This document shows positions 1-8,481 of a stretch of DNA of 8,533 nt, in pieces. The DNA is from Clostridiales bacterium. GTDB lineage: Bacteria > Bacillota > Clostridia > Oscillospirales > Oscillospiraceae. The first letter of the stretch is position 1; every line of letters starts with the position of its first letter. The notes under the pieces are model-generated. The model did not search any database and had not been told where the DNA came from. It saw nothing but the letters and a program-made list of their open reading frames with translations. The stretch lies in contig JAHZEE010000065.1 in the NCBI GenBank assembly GCA_019421975.1, positions 1-8,533 on the forward strand. Reading direction: 5' to 3'. The position numbers and the translations under genes are program-made.

Positions 1-19
1 AAGCTTTCATCAGATCCAT
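1..19 (-). CDS. Start of an unidentified leftward gene (partial)
   Basis: Only the first six codons lie in the window and read M-D-L-M-K-A. The start is supported by a strong Shine-Dalgarno site: on the minus strand AGGGAGGA lies at about 27-34, roughly eight bases before the ATG at 17-19. A good leftward promoter sits about 105 bases further upstream. Nothing about function can be read from six residues. The gene is divergent from the YitT-family gene at 304. Confidence 0.6.
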
Positions 20-72
20 TGTTATGTCCTCCCTTCCTTTTTTAGATGTTCATACCGCAAAGACATGCCGCA

Positions 73-86
73 GCAGACGAATCTGC
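73..86 (-). other. Small UUCG-type hairpin in the leader of the leftward gene
   Basis: On the minus strand the leader reads GCAGA-TTCG-TCTGC, a perfect five-base-pair stem closed by a TTCG loop. GC-rich flanks (about 66-98) could lengthen the stem with bulges. It lies between the predicted start of transcription and the Shine-Dalgarno site. No T-run follows it, so it is not a terminator. It may only stabilise the leader. Confidence 0.3.
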
Positions 87-124
87 CGGCGCGGCAGCGG
101 AACATCCGCATAACAAGCTTTTGC

Positions 125-153
125 ATTTTATCATATACTGTCCTAAAAATCAA
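125..153 (-). promoter_or_regulatory. Sigma-A-like promoter for the leftward gene at the left edge
   Basis: On the minus strand there is TTGATT (148-153) as -35, exactly 17 bases of spacer, then TAAAAT (125-130) as -10, with an overlapping TATGAT just upstream of it. Transcription would start near 118 and give an untranslated leader of about 100 bases before the ATG at 19. The match is good for a vegetative promoter, but no experimental start is known. Confidence 0.55.
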
Positions 154-191
154 GATCTATTTCCAGGAATTCCTCCATGTCCCCATTCTCA

Positions 192-286
192 CGGCGCTTC
201 ACAAAAAAAATGCCGTTTTTTGACACATTTCCTCTTGTATTTTTCCCTCCATGCTTTATGATGGGGAGGAAAAAACGGCAGCGCCG
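192..286. repeat. Nested inverted repeats around the yitT-family promoter
   Basis: An 11-base arm TGCCGTTTTTT (211-221) is matched exactly by AAAAAACGGCA (270-280). An outer arm CGGCGCT (192-198) is matched by AGCGCCG (280-286). Inside them, CCTCC (246-250) can pair with GGAGG (265-269). The arms flank the proposed promoter of the gene at 304. They could be paired operator half-sites or a decayed terminator; the loop of 48 bases is long for an efficient terminator hairpin. Confidence 0.45.
235..262 (+). promoter_or_regulatory. Possible promoter of the YitT-family gene
   Basis: TATGAT at 257-262 is one base from the -10 consensus, and TTGTAT at 235-240 is a weak -35 with a 16-base spacer. The start would be near 269, giving a short leader with the Shine-Dalgarno site AAGGAG at 292-297. 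A perfect TTGACA at 220-225 is also present, but no good -10 lies 16-18 bases after it. The exact promoter is therefore uncertain. Confidence 0.35.
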
Positions 287-303
287 CACACAAGGAGTCT
301 ATC

Positions 304-1170
304 ATGCGCCTAAAATCCGTAAACTGGGCCTCAGAGTTCAAGACCTATGGTCTTTTAGTCTTTGCCACCACCCTGATGGTCATTGGTATCTATGTCTTTA
401 AATTCCCAAACAACTTCACCTTTGGCGGCGTCACCGGTCTTGCCGTGGTTCTGACCGCCATGCTGCCGATCAGCGCCAGCCTGCTGACTTCCATTTTAAA
501 TGTCTCACTGCTCCTGTTTGGCTTTCTCTTTATTGGGAGGTCCTTTGGCGTCAAGACCGTTTTTGTCACCATCCTGATGACAGCTGAGCTGGCCCTGCTG
601 GAGGCATTTCTTCCCATGCAGGCGCCCTTGACCTCCCAGCCCGTTCTGGAGCTGGTGTTTGCAACCGCGCTGCCCGCAGTCAGCGCCGCCATTCTCTTCA
701 ACATGGACGCCTCCTCCGGCGGTACGGATATCATCGCCATGATTCTGAAGAAATACACCAGCCTCGACATCGGCCGGGCGCTTTTACTGGTGGACATGCT
801 GATCACAGCCTCCTCCTTCCTGTTTTACGGGGTGGAGACGGGTCTATTCTCCCTGACGGGCCTGGTGGCAAAGACCTTTGTCATCGACGGCGCCATTGAG
901 GACTTCAACCTCTGTAAGTACTTCACCATCATCTGCGACCACCCGGACCCCATTGTGGACTTCATCCACAACACCCTCAAGCGCCGCGCAACGCTGGAGT
1001 CCGCAGAGGGCTCCTATCTGCACCAGAAAAAGACCATCATCATGACCGTCACCCGCCGCCGGCAGGCCGTCTTGCTGCGCAACTTTGTCAAGCGGGTGGA
1101 GCCAACCGCATTTATTATGATCACCAACAGCAGCGAAATCATCGGCAAGGGGTTTCGCGGCTTCAACTGA
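304..1170 (+). CDS. YitT family membrane protein with DUF2179 domain
   Basis: This is a 288-residue integral membrane protein of the YitT (DUF161) plus DUF2179 architecture, and its length is usual for the family. About five or six hydrophobic segments occupy residues 14-176. The YitT-type motifs F-P-N-N-F-T-F-G-G-V-T-G-L-A (34-47) and S-S-G-G-T-D-I-I-A (138-146) are clear. The cytosolic DUF2179 domain covers about 222-285 and ends in the typical S-S-E-I-I-G-K-G-F. The ATG at 304 is chosen because AAGGAG (292-297) sits six bases before it. The gene appears to be monocistronic: it has its own promoter region and is followed by a perfect hairpin terminator. The molecular role of this family is not well established, and a transporter or small-ligand-linked role is only a guess. 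Family assignment is secure; function is not. Confidence 0.92.
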   Translation: MRLKSVNWASEFKTYGLLVFATTLMVIGIYVFKFPNNFTFGGVTGLAVVLTAMLPISASLLTSILNVSLLLFGFLFIGRSFGVKTVFVTILMTAELALLEAFLPMQAPLTSQPVLELVFATALPAVSAAILFNMDASSGGTDIIAMILKKYTSLDIGRALLLVDMLITASSFLFYGVETGLFSLTGLVAKTFVIDGAIEDFNLCKYFTIICDHPDPIVDFIHNTLKRRATLESAEGSYLHQKKTIIMTVTRRRQAVLLRNFVKRVEPTAFIMITNSSEIIGKGFRGFN

Positions 1171-1181
1171 CCGTTCGTGTG

Positions 1182-1213
1182 TCGGCCGCAGCAGATCTGC
1201 TGCGGCCGATTTT
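1182..1213 (+). terminator. Rho-independent terminator after the YitT-family gene
   Basis: A perfect 28-base palindrome (1182-1209) is built around CAGCAGATCTGCTG with GC-rich outer arms (TCGGCCG and CGGCCGA). It is followed by TTTT (1210-1213) and a second T-rich patch at 1219-1221. It starts 12 bases after the stop codon. The stem is very strong but the T-run is short. Confidence 0.75.
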
Positions 1214-1266
1214 CGCAGTTTCAACGATTCGTTAATTCTATATATTCTTTTTGTTGAGTACGGCTC

Positions 1267-1281
1267 TACTTTTGAAAAGTA
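1267..1281. repeat. Short inverted repeat in the intergenic region
   Basis: TACTTTT-G-AAAAGTA is a perfect seven-base inverted repeat around one base. An outer TGAG (1255-1258) is matched by CTCA (1284-1287). It lies about 40 bases upstream of the proposed -35 at 1321 and could be a regulator site. It also resembles chance AT-rich symmetry. The rest of the 180-base gap (1214-1395) holds the promoter described next and no gene that I can see. Confidence 0.3.
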
Positions 1282-1320
1282 CCCTCAGCGCCCCGCCGCA
1301 TCACAATTCAGAATTATTCA

Positions 1321-1349
1321 TAGAAATCGCTCAGGTTCTGTGGTAAAAT
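1321..1349 (+). promoter_or_regulatory. Extended -10 promoter for the UPF0178-lipoprotein pair
   Basis: TAAAAT at 1344-1349 is preceded by TGG (1341-1343), giving the extended TGn -10 form. A weak -35, TAGAAA (1321-1326), lies at a 17-base spacing. The start would be near 1356, about 40 bases before the ATG at 1396. A small stem GCCAG/CTGGC (1360-1374) would be at the very 5' end of the transcript. Confidence 0.5.
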
Positions 1350-1395
1350 TCAATTGACCGCCAGCCCCACTGGCGCGTCTGACGGGAGGCACGGG

Positions 1396-1836
1396 ATGAA
1401 GCTATTACTGGACGGCGACGGGTGCCCGGTTGTGGATCTGGCGGTCTCGCTGGCAAAACAGTTTTGCATAGAATGCCTCATTCTGTGTGATACTTCCCAT
1501 GAAATCGAGCGGGAGGGCGCCAAAACGGTGGTCATCTCCAAGGGTCCCGACTGTGTGGACTATGCGCTGGTCAACCGCGTCTGTCCCGGGGACCTGGTGG
1601 TGACGCAGGACTACGGTCTGGCCGCCATGTGCTTGGCGCGGCGGGCCGTTGTCTTAAATCAGGACGGGATTCTGTACGACGACAGCAACCTGGATTCACT
1701 GCTGATGGCGCGCCACACCGCTCAAAAAATTCGTCGCGCAGGCGGGCGCCTCAAGGGGCCTGCCAAGCGCACTGCCCAGCAGGATACCGACTTTTGTCGG
1801 GCACTTGACGCCTTGCTTTCCTGCGCGCAGTCATGA
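1396..1836 (+). CDS. UPF0178 family (YaiI/YqxD) PIN-like protein
   Basis: This 146-residue protein matches the UPF0178/DUF188 family (E. coli YaiI, B. subtilis YqxD), which has a PIN-like nuclease-type fold; its biochemical role is not well established. It begins L-L-L-D-G-D-G-C-P-V (3-12), the family's opening motif, usually DADACP. The core G-D-L-V-V-T-Q-D-Y-G-L-A lies at 65-76. The C-terminal signature R-R-A-G-G-R-L-K-G-P-A-K-R-T lies at 113-126. Candidate acidic residues are D6, D8, D55, D66 and D72. The ATG at 1396 is preferred over an in-frame TTG at 1354: GGGAGG (1384-1389) lies six bases before it, and the family motif starts right after it. The lipoprotein gene follows after 21 bases, so the two are probably co-transcribed. 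Family assignment is strong; function unknown. Confidence 0.92.
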   Translation: MKLLLDGDGCPVVDLAVSLAKQFCIECLILCDTSHEIEREGAKTVVISKGPDCVDYALVNRVCPGDLVVTQDYGLAAMCLARRAVVLNQDGILYDDSNLDSLLMARHTAQKIRRAGGRLKGPAKRTAQQDTDFCRALDALLSCAQS

Positions 1837-1857
1837 CCCCGGTCTGGAGGAACTGCC

Positions 1858-3294
1858 ATGAAACATCGCCTGCTTTTTTCCGCTCTGCTGTGCCTGCTCC
1901 TTTGGGCATTGGCTGGATGCCGTGCGGCAGTTCCCACCAACGCCGAGACCAATCCTCCCTCCACGGCTGCGGCGGACGATTCTGCGCCGCAGCTCACCGC
2001 CCGAGAGGGGCAGACCGCCGCTTCCGGCGGGCTTCTGCGCACCAGGGCGTATCCCCTTGAAAACGGGGACGAGGTGCAGTTCGGCTCTCTGTGCGCCGAG
2101 GCGAATCTGCAGGCCGGCACGGTTCTCTACACCGCTGCCGTCCGCAGCGGAACGCTGCATCTCTATACGCCGGAGCTCGGCTGGCAGACCCTGCTGCTCA
2201 CAGAGGGCACCTATTCCGGCACGCTGTTCGTGCTCGACGGGCAGGAGGGCTCCTGGATGGCCTATCTGCCGCAGAGCTGGGAGCTGCTGGAGAATGTCTC
2301 GCGGCGGTATTTGGACTGCGGGACACTTCGGGTGCAGGCCGTGCCGGAGGGATTTGAGCTCTCCCTCTGCGCTCCGGCCATGGACAGGGGCAATGTGGCC
2401 GACTTTACGGTTGTCCAGGCCCCGGACGCCCGGCTCCTGGACTGGACCTATCCCAACTGCGAAGCGCTCTGGAGCGGCTACAGCAACAGCGGCGATGGCC
2501 GGTGGTGCTATGACGGCTACTACTGGCCCGCTCCCTCCACCTATCTCCCCCACGGCGAGCAGGTCTACTACCGCATGCCCCTTCCCTATCTCTGCCGCAG
2601 CTTTCTCGGCGTTGCGTCGGTCTACCGGCTGGCGGACGATCTGGCGCCCTGTATGATCGATACGATGCTGCTGCAGCAAAACGAATTGGGCTTTTTCCCG
2701 ACCTACTCCGAGAGCACCTGGCTCTCAGAGGACTACAAGATCCCCTCCGGCTTCTATGACACCCGGTTTAACACGGATCTGGCAGAGATCCTCAACAACG
2801 CCTGGGCGCGCTATCAGTTTCCCCAGTTTGGTCAGGCGCTGCAGCGCTATGCCGCCTTTTTTGTCTCCTATGCCGAGGCGCACCACCGTGAGACTGCCAG
2901 CGGCGGCTGGTTTGTCGACGACTACTACCATCCGTCGGGGAATCTGCCGACCCATACCTCTTTGAACCACCAGCTGGCGGAGATCCTGCTGCTGTACCAC
3001 CTCTCCGACTCCCTGCAGGATCCGCAGCTCTCCGCACTGGCAGACCGGATGCTGTTGGCGATCACAGACACCACAGCCAGCTGGATTCAACCCAATTCCA
3101 ACCTGCACTATGCCGTCTACCCAGACGGGAGCTACGGCGGTCTGGACTATCCCTACCTCACCTACAACGACCTGTACGCCGTTCAGAAGGAGCTGGAGGC
3201 GCGCAGGGGCAGCCGGGATCCCGAGCTCGACCGGCTGATGGCGAACAAAAAGCTCTGGATGGACGCCAACGGCATCACAGGCTACCGAAGCTAA
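1858..3294 (+). CDS. Lipoprotein with helical C-terminal domain, possibly epimerase-like
   Basis: This is a 478-residue protein with a lipoprotein signal peptide: basic M-K-H-R, a hydrophobic stretch (5-17) and lipobox L-A-G-C (18-21). It should be anchored outside the membrane by C21. A low-complexity Ala/Thr/Pro-rich linker covers about 22-58. Residues 60-195 look beta-rich. Residues about 245-478 look helical and rich in aromatic residues, with W-F-V-D-D-Y-Y-H-P (351-359), T-H-T-S-L-N-H-Q-L-A-E (365-375) and Y-P-Y-L-T-Y-N-D-L (430-438). The pattern recalls the (alpha/alpha) barrel C-terminal domain of D-glucuronyl C5-epimerase-like proteins, so polysaccharide binding or modification is possible; this is weak and read by eye only. 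The ATG is set by GGAGG (1846-1850) seven bases upstream. The gene follows the UPF0178 gene and ends at the shared terminator. Confidence 0.8.
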   Translation: MKHRLLFSALLCLLLWALAGCRAAVPTNAETNPPSTAAADDSAPQLTAREGQTAASGGLLRTRAYPLENGDEVQFGSLCAEANLQAGTVLYTAAVRSGTLHLYTPELGWQTLLLTEGTYSGTLFVLDGQEGSWMAYLPQSWELLENVSRRYLDCGTLRVQAVPEGFELSLCAPAMDRGNVADFTVVQAPDARLLDWTYPNCEALWSGYSNSGDGRWCYDGYYWPAPSTYLPHGEQVYYRMPLPYLCRSFLGVASVYRLADDLAPCMIDTMLLQQNELGFFPTYSESTWLSEDYKIPSGFYDTRFNTDLAEILNNAWARYQFPQFGQALQRYAAFFVSYAEAHHRETASGGWFVDDYYHPSGNLPTHTSLNHQLAEILLLYHLSDSLQDPQLSALADRMLLAITDTTASWIQPNSNLHYAVYPDGSYGGLDYPYLTYNDLYAVQKELEARRGSRDPELDRLMANKKLWMDANGITGYRS

Positions 3295-3323
3295 AAAAAG
3301 GAGGCGCCGCGGCGCCTCCTTTT

Positions 3324-3325
<2 letters not shown>
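3294..3325. terminator. Bidirectional terminator between convergent operons
   Basis: A perfect 20-base GC-rich palindrome (3300-3319, arms GGAGGCGCCG and CGGCGCCTCC) is flanked by six A (3294-3299) and six T (3320-3325). The whole 32-base unit is self-complementary and supplies a U-run for transcripts from either side. The flanks take part in both stop codons: TAA of the lipoprotein gene ends at 3294, and TAA of the leftward ATPase gene occupies 3324-3326. Confidence 0.92.
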
Positions 3326-4442
<1,117 letters not shown>

Positions 4443-4451
4443 CGGCCCCAC

Positions 4452-4459
4452 TCCCCTCT
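4452..4459 (-). promoter_or_regulatory. Shine-Dalgarno site that fixes the ATPase start
   Basis: GAGGGGAG on the minus strand lies within the last codons of the upstream gene, eight bases before the ATG at 4440-4442. It immediately abuts the alternative GTG at 4449-4451, which rules against that codon as the start. Confidence 0.7.
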
Positions 4460-5671
4460 TTCTGTTTCTGTTTGGCCGCCATTCTCTGTTCCAGCCGCTT
4501 CTCCCGGCGCTGCTCCACGCGGGTCTCCAGGTACGATTTCAGCTCCCTGCGTTTCTCCAGCGAGGTCCGGTGCAAAAAGCGCGCGCCATAGAACACCGTG
4601 GTTCCCAGCGGGAAGAGGATCAGCAGCACCGACGCCAAAAAATACAGCGCCGCATAGTCCTCCGCCGTCCGCTGCGCGTTCTCCCAATAGGGATACGAGA
4701 GCGGGATCTGCTGTACAGAGCGCTGGCCGAACTGCCGGTAGATATTCCACATGCGGGCCACTGAGAAGCGGTCTGTGAGTTCCATCGTCTCTGCGCCCTC
4801 CGGCGCAAAGCTCTCCTGCATCAGATTGACCGCAAACTGCTTGACCGGATTCGGCATGGCCACCTCATAGCAGGTGATTTTTGCGTTCTCATTCTGCTTC
4901 TGAAGGGCGGCATAGGGCATGAAAATGGTCCCCGTGTCCTCGATGCTCTTCTCCGTAAACCGGTCGTCCTCGCGGGCCACGACCCCCAGGACCACAAAGG
5001 ACTGGTCCCCAATGGTGACCGGAAGCCCTGTGAGGTCATAGCCGCCAAACAGTTTCCAGGCCGCCGTCTCATCGAGCACGACCCCGTCTTGCATAAAGTC
5101 GTCCTCGTGGAAGTAGCTGCCGCTTCTCAGCTCCAGCGGATGGAACAGGAAAAAGTCTCCGCCCACCCCGATGGCCTCCAGCTGCGCGCTGGCGCGCTCG
5201 CTGGAAACCGTCAGCTGGTCGAAGGCGCTGTAGGCATCGGCGTACAGCGCCCCCTCTTCCGCCGCCTCCAGGGAGTTGTCGATCATCTTCTGGTCCAGGG
5301 TCTGCCGGAAGGAGAAGATGTCCTCCTCTGTCTTTCCGGCGTCGGCCGGCAGATAGCTTGCCACCTGCATATAGCGCAGCGAGCTGTCTCCGCGCCAGGT
5401 TTGCGCGGCATAGATTGCGGGAAACTGATGTCCCACCGACACAAAGCAGGCCCAGAAAATTCCGGCCAGCGCCGTCAGAATCAGACATGGGAGAACCAGC
5501 TTCCACCGAATCCTGTGCAGTAGGCCCCGCCAGTCCGGCCGCCGCGGCTTCCAGTGGAGCTTCTTGAACCGCGGCAGATGGACCGCGCCCTTCTTTTTGG
5601 GTGCCTCCCCCGATGCCCGCCCATGGGCCTTGCGGGAAAACAGCCTGAAATTCACTCGAAGCTTCTTCATA

Positions 5672-7699
5672 TCAGTTGTCCGCAATCCGGACCTGCATGC
5701 CCGTCTCAATGGGCTTGCTGGAGTTGGTAATCACAAAATCGTTGCTGGTCACGCCGGAGACCGCCGCCATGGTGTCGTCTGTCGCCAGGGTCTTGACATC
5801 CACGCGCGTGGCAATATAGCGGTTTCCAAGCGGCGTGCTTTTTGCCGTAATCACCAGCACAAAGTCGCCGTTGCTGTCGCTTCGCACCGCGCTGCGCGGC
5901 ACCAGCGCGTCATAGCTCTGGCTCTTCTGGCCAATGGAGAGCGTCAGGTTCGTGCCCGCATCCACCTCGCCGGTGATTTTGAACTCCAGCAGCTTACCTC
6001 TGCCCGGATTGCTGGGATCGCTCTTGATGGCGCTGAGCGTCGCTTGAATGTCATTTCCCCAATAGTAGTTGGTGATCTCAGCCGTGTCGCCCACCGCAAC
6101 CTTTTTGCTCTGCTCCAGGGTCACCGGGATGCTCAGCGAGTACCCCTGGTCATTGACCACAATCTGCGCCATTGGCTCATTGGCGGCGGCGGAATTGCCC
6201 GCCGTGGCATTCACCGTCGAAACCGTGCCCGCCACATTGGATTTTACCTCTTTGCCGACCGAGTCCGCCCGCAGCTCCTCCACCAGCTCCCGCTGGCGCG
6301 CAATCGACCGCGCCTGCGCCTGCAGATCCAGCTGGGCAATCTGCTGCTCTTTCTGGTCGGTCTCCTGGGTGTCCTGCAGCGCATAGACCAGGTCCTCCAG
6401 CGCGGTCTGGTTGGCCTCCACCTCGTCGACCAGGGTGTTGTACTCCGTCTCCTGCGCCTCCAGGTCTGTGACCTCTGCCTGCCAGTCCTCCACCAGCTGC
6501 TGCCGGTTTTTGAGCTGGTTCTGCTTGGAGGTCAGCGTCGATTTGACGGAGTTCACATTGCGCTCGTAGTTGTTGACGCGGCGCTCCGCCTTCTCAAGAT
6601 CGTCGCGGGTCTCGGACAGATCGCTTTTCGCATTTTTTATTTTCTGCTCCAGCTTTTTCTTCTGCTCGTCCACATTTCCGCCGCCGCCCTGGGCATTTTC
6701 CAGATCCTTTTTGGCATCTGTGAGCTGCTGCTTCAAATCGTCGACCGAGGCCTGATCCTTCGTCAAGGTCTCATAGGCGGTCTTCTGCTCCTCCGTTGCA
6801 GAGGTCTTGACCAGAACGCCCATTTTGATTTTGATGTTCTCCTCCGTGGCCTCCGTGCCCTCTGCCTGGAGCGCATTGATCGCTGCCGTGCACAGCGCGC
6901 TGTAGTCGCTGCCATAGATCTGCTGATCCTCTGCCAGCGCCTGCTCTGCAGCGGCCAGGTCCTGCTCCAGATCCCGCACCTTTCGTTCCAGCTCCTCTAC
7001 GCCGGCGCCGTTGGTCAGCGCGTCCAGCTGGTCCTGGTAATTCTTGATGTCCGCCTCCAGCGAGCTCTCCTCCGACTGGTATTTATCCCGGTCAGAGACC
7101 GCCTCAGAGTAGGCGTCCTGCAGATCTGAAAGGGAGGTTTCCAGCTTGGAGACCTCGTTTTCGTATTGACGCTGCTCGTCTTTGGCAATTTTCAAGTACT
7201 GCTTGGCATCCACAAGCTCCTGGGGGATAAACTCGCAGGCATCGCGCTCTGCAATGGACTGATTGAGCTTCTCCTGCGCCCGGGTGATGTCCCGGTTCTC
7301 CTTGGCATAATCTGTGTTTGCCAGATTGATCAGGCCCTTTTGGTAGTCCAGCTGCATGGTCTCCAGGGAGGTCTCGGCCTCCGTCAGCTCCTGGCTGTCA
7401 CTGTCAGCCAGCACAAACAGGACATCTCCAATCTGCACCTCGTCGCCCACCTTGACCAGGACCTGCTCCACCTCTCGGGTCTGCTTCAGCACGACATCAT
7501 AGCTCTGATTGGCTGCGACCGTGCCGGAGCCGCGGATCTTGGCGTTGATGGTGCCGGAGGTCACATACTGGGCCGAAACCTCCGGCAGAGAGTGATTCAT
7601 AATCGTGTTGGAAAAGAATGTGAGTACCAGAAGGACACTCAGGAAGATGATCGCCACATTCTTGATCCAACCTCTTTTTTTAACCTTTTCTTCAATCAT
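5672..7699 (-). CDS. HlyD/MacA-type membrane-fusion (adaptor) protein with long coiled coil
   Basis: This 675-residue adaptor is anchored by one N-terminal membrane segment (14-33) with its body outside. The first half of a lipoyl/barrel-sandwich domain is at about 57-99, with V-K-V-G-D-E-V-Q-I-G-D-V-L (82-94). A long coiled-coil region follows (about 102-478), rich in Glu, Gln, Lys and Asp. The second lipoyl half is at 481-517 (N-V-A-G-T-V), then a beta-barrel domain (about 519-595) and a membrane-proximal part with L-V-P-R-S-A-V (599-605). The helical region is interrupted at about 261-315 and carries a G-G-G-G run at 338-341. At 675 residues it is much longer than E. coli MacA, which is under 400. 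ATG at 7699 is supported by AAGGAGAA about nine bases upstream. The gene lies 13 bases after the permease gene and one base before the MacB-core gene. The likely partner is that MacB-core protein. Confidence 0.9.
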   Translation of the reverse strand: MIEEKVKKRGWIKNVAIIFLSVLLVLTFFSNTIMNHSLPEVSAQYVTSGTINAKIRGSGTVAANQSYDVVLKQTREVEQVLVKVGDEVQIGDVLFVLADSDSQELTEAETSLETMQLDYQKGLINLANTDYAKENRDITRAQEKLNQSIAERDACEFIPQELVDAKQYLKIAKDEQRQYENEVSKLETSLSDLQDAYSEAVSDRDKYQSEESSLEADIKNYQDQLDALTNGAGVEELERKVRDLEQDLAAAEQALAEDQQIYGSDYSALCTAAINALQAEGTEATEENIKIKMGVLVKTSATEEQKTAYETLTKDQASVDDLKQQLTDAKKDLENAQGGGGNVDEQKKKLEQKIKNAKSDLSETRDDLEKAERRVNNYERNVNSVKSTLTSKQNQLKNRQQLVEDWQAEVTDLEAQETEYNTLVDEVEANQTALEDLVYALQDTQETDQKEQQIAQLDLQAQARSIARQRELVEELRADSVGKEVKSNVAGTVSTVNATAGNSAAANEPMAQIVVNDQGYSLSIPVTLEQSKKVAVGDTAEITNYYWGNDIQATLSAIKSDPSNPGRGKLLEFKITGEVDAGTNLTLSIGQKSQSYDALVPRSAVRSDSNGDFVLVITAKSTPLGNRYIATRVDVKTLATDDTMAAVSGVTSNDFVITNSSKPIETGMQVRIADN

Positions 7700-7712
7700 T
7701 GCGCTCTTCTCC

Positions 7713-8481
7713 TTATCCCTTCACCGACCCGGAATGGGCGATGCCCTCTACCAGGTATTCCTCGCCATGGAGGAACAAAAGAAGGGCGGGAATCATGTAA
7801 ATCACTGCCACTGCAAACGCAACGCCCACCTCATTGGCGTTGATCGTGGACAGATACACAGACAGGGGCTGCTTGGCGGCGTCCGGCAGCAGGATCAGCG
7901 GCTGCTCCACCATGTTCCAGTAGTCAATAAAGACCAGAATTGCAATGGAGTACAGCGCGCTGCGGCACTGCGGCAGGCAGATCTGCGTAAAAATCTGCCA
8001 TTCGCTGGAGCCATCGAGCTTTGCCGCCTCAATGAGCGACACCGGAATCCGCCGCATGAACTTGGTCAGCAGGAATACGGAAAACGGTGCAAAAGAAAAA
8101 GAGAAAGCTTCGGATTTTGCCGCGCCACCTCGTAAATCCATAGGCCGCCACCGCCGCCACCGCCACCTGCAGCAGCACAATCGGAACCACCAGAATCATG
8201 GAGTTCCAGAACTTCAGCAGGTAGTCCGGGCTTTTGAACAGGGCCGTGATGTACTGGCTGAAGCTCACCTTGTCCGGGATAAACTTCAGGTTCACCTCAT
8301 CGGCAATGTAGGTTTTCCCCTTGTTGTCGGTCATGTTGGTGAAGACCTGTCCATAGTTTGCGTTGAGCTCCGACTGGGTCATGAAGGAGTTGGTGATGGT
8401 GAGCACCGTCGGCAGTAAAAAGAGAAGCGCAAATGCCGCTGCCAGAACAGTCAGCACGGTTCTGCCAATGCGCTTTTTCAT
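7713..8481 (-). pseudogene. MalG-type sugar ABC permease, broken by deletion and frameshift
   Basis: The 5' part (8481 down to about 8092) encodes 130 residues typical of a MalG-type permease: a first helix (about 9-30), F-W-N-S-M (91-95) and A-A-Y-G-F-T-R-W-R-G-K (112-122). The 3' part, in another frame (about 8093 down to 7713), encodes F-A-P-F-S-V-F-L-L, the EAA loop E-A-A-K-L-D-G with I-C-L-P, and the last helices. Joined, they give about 255 residues against about 280-290 usual for the family. What is missing is the roughly 35 residues between the third helix and the FGVFLL-like segment. A deletion of 3n+2 bases at a T/C-rich run (8091-8100) explains both the loss and the frameshift. The original frame stops at 8029. 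The start ATG (8479-8481) overlaps the upstream stop as ATGA. A sequencing or assembly error is possible. If real, the product is almost surely inactive. Confidence 0.82.

Noticed and set aside
1..120. AAGCTT at both 1-6 and 115-120 as a possible direct repeat
   Set aside because: Six bases only, with no similarity in the flanks; chance.
46..401. Two small rightward frames (46-261 and 177-401) before the YitT-family gene
   Set aside because: No ribosome sites, compositionally unlike proteins, and the second runs into the YitT-family gene in another frame.
1831..2679. Leftward open frame (282 codons) opposite the lipoprotein gene
   Set aside because: It lies antisense to a gene with signal peptide, lipobox and good ribosome site; the product is low-complexity and has no ribosome site.
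5564..7129. Long rightward open frame (521 codons) opposite the adaptor gene
   Set aside because: Its Leu/Arg/Val-rich product with no domain is a mirror of coiled-coil Glu/Gln/Lys codons on the other strand.
8143..8166. Tandem GCCGCCACC-like repeat in the MalG-type gene
   Set aside because: It encodes an Ala/Val-rich membrane helix (A-V-A-A-V-A-A) in frame; ordinary codon repetition rather than a functional repeat.
8029..8181. Programmed +1 frameshift as the explanation for the two permease frames
   Set aside because: A simple frameshift would still leave about 35 conserved residues missing, so a deletion explains the sequence better. It cannot be wholly excluded.
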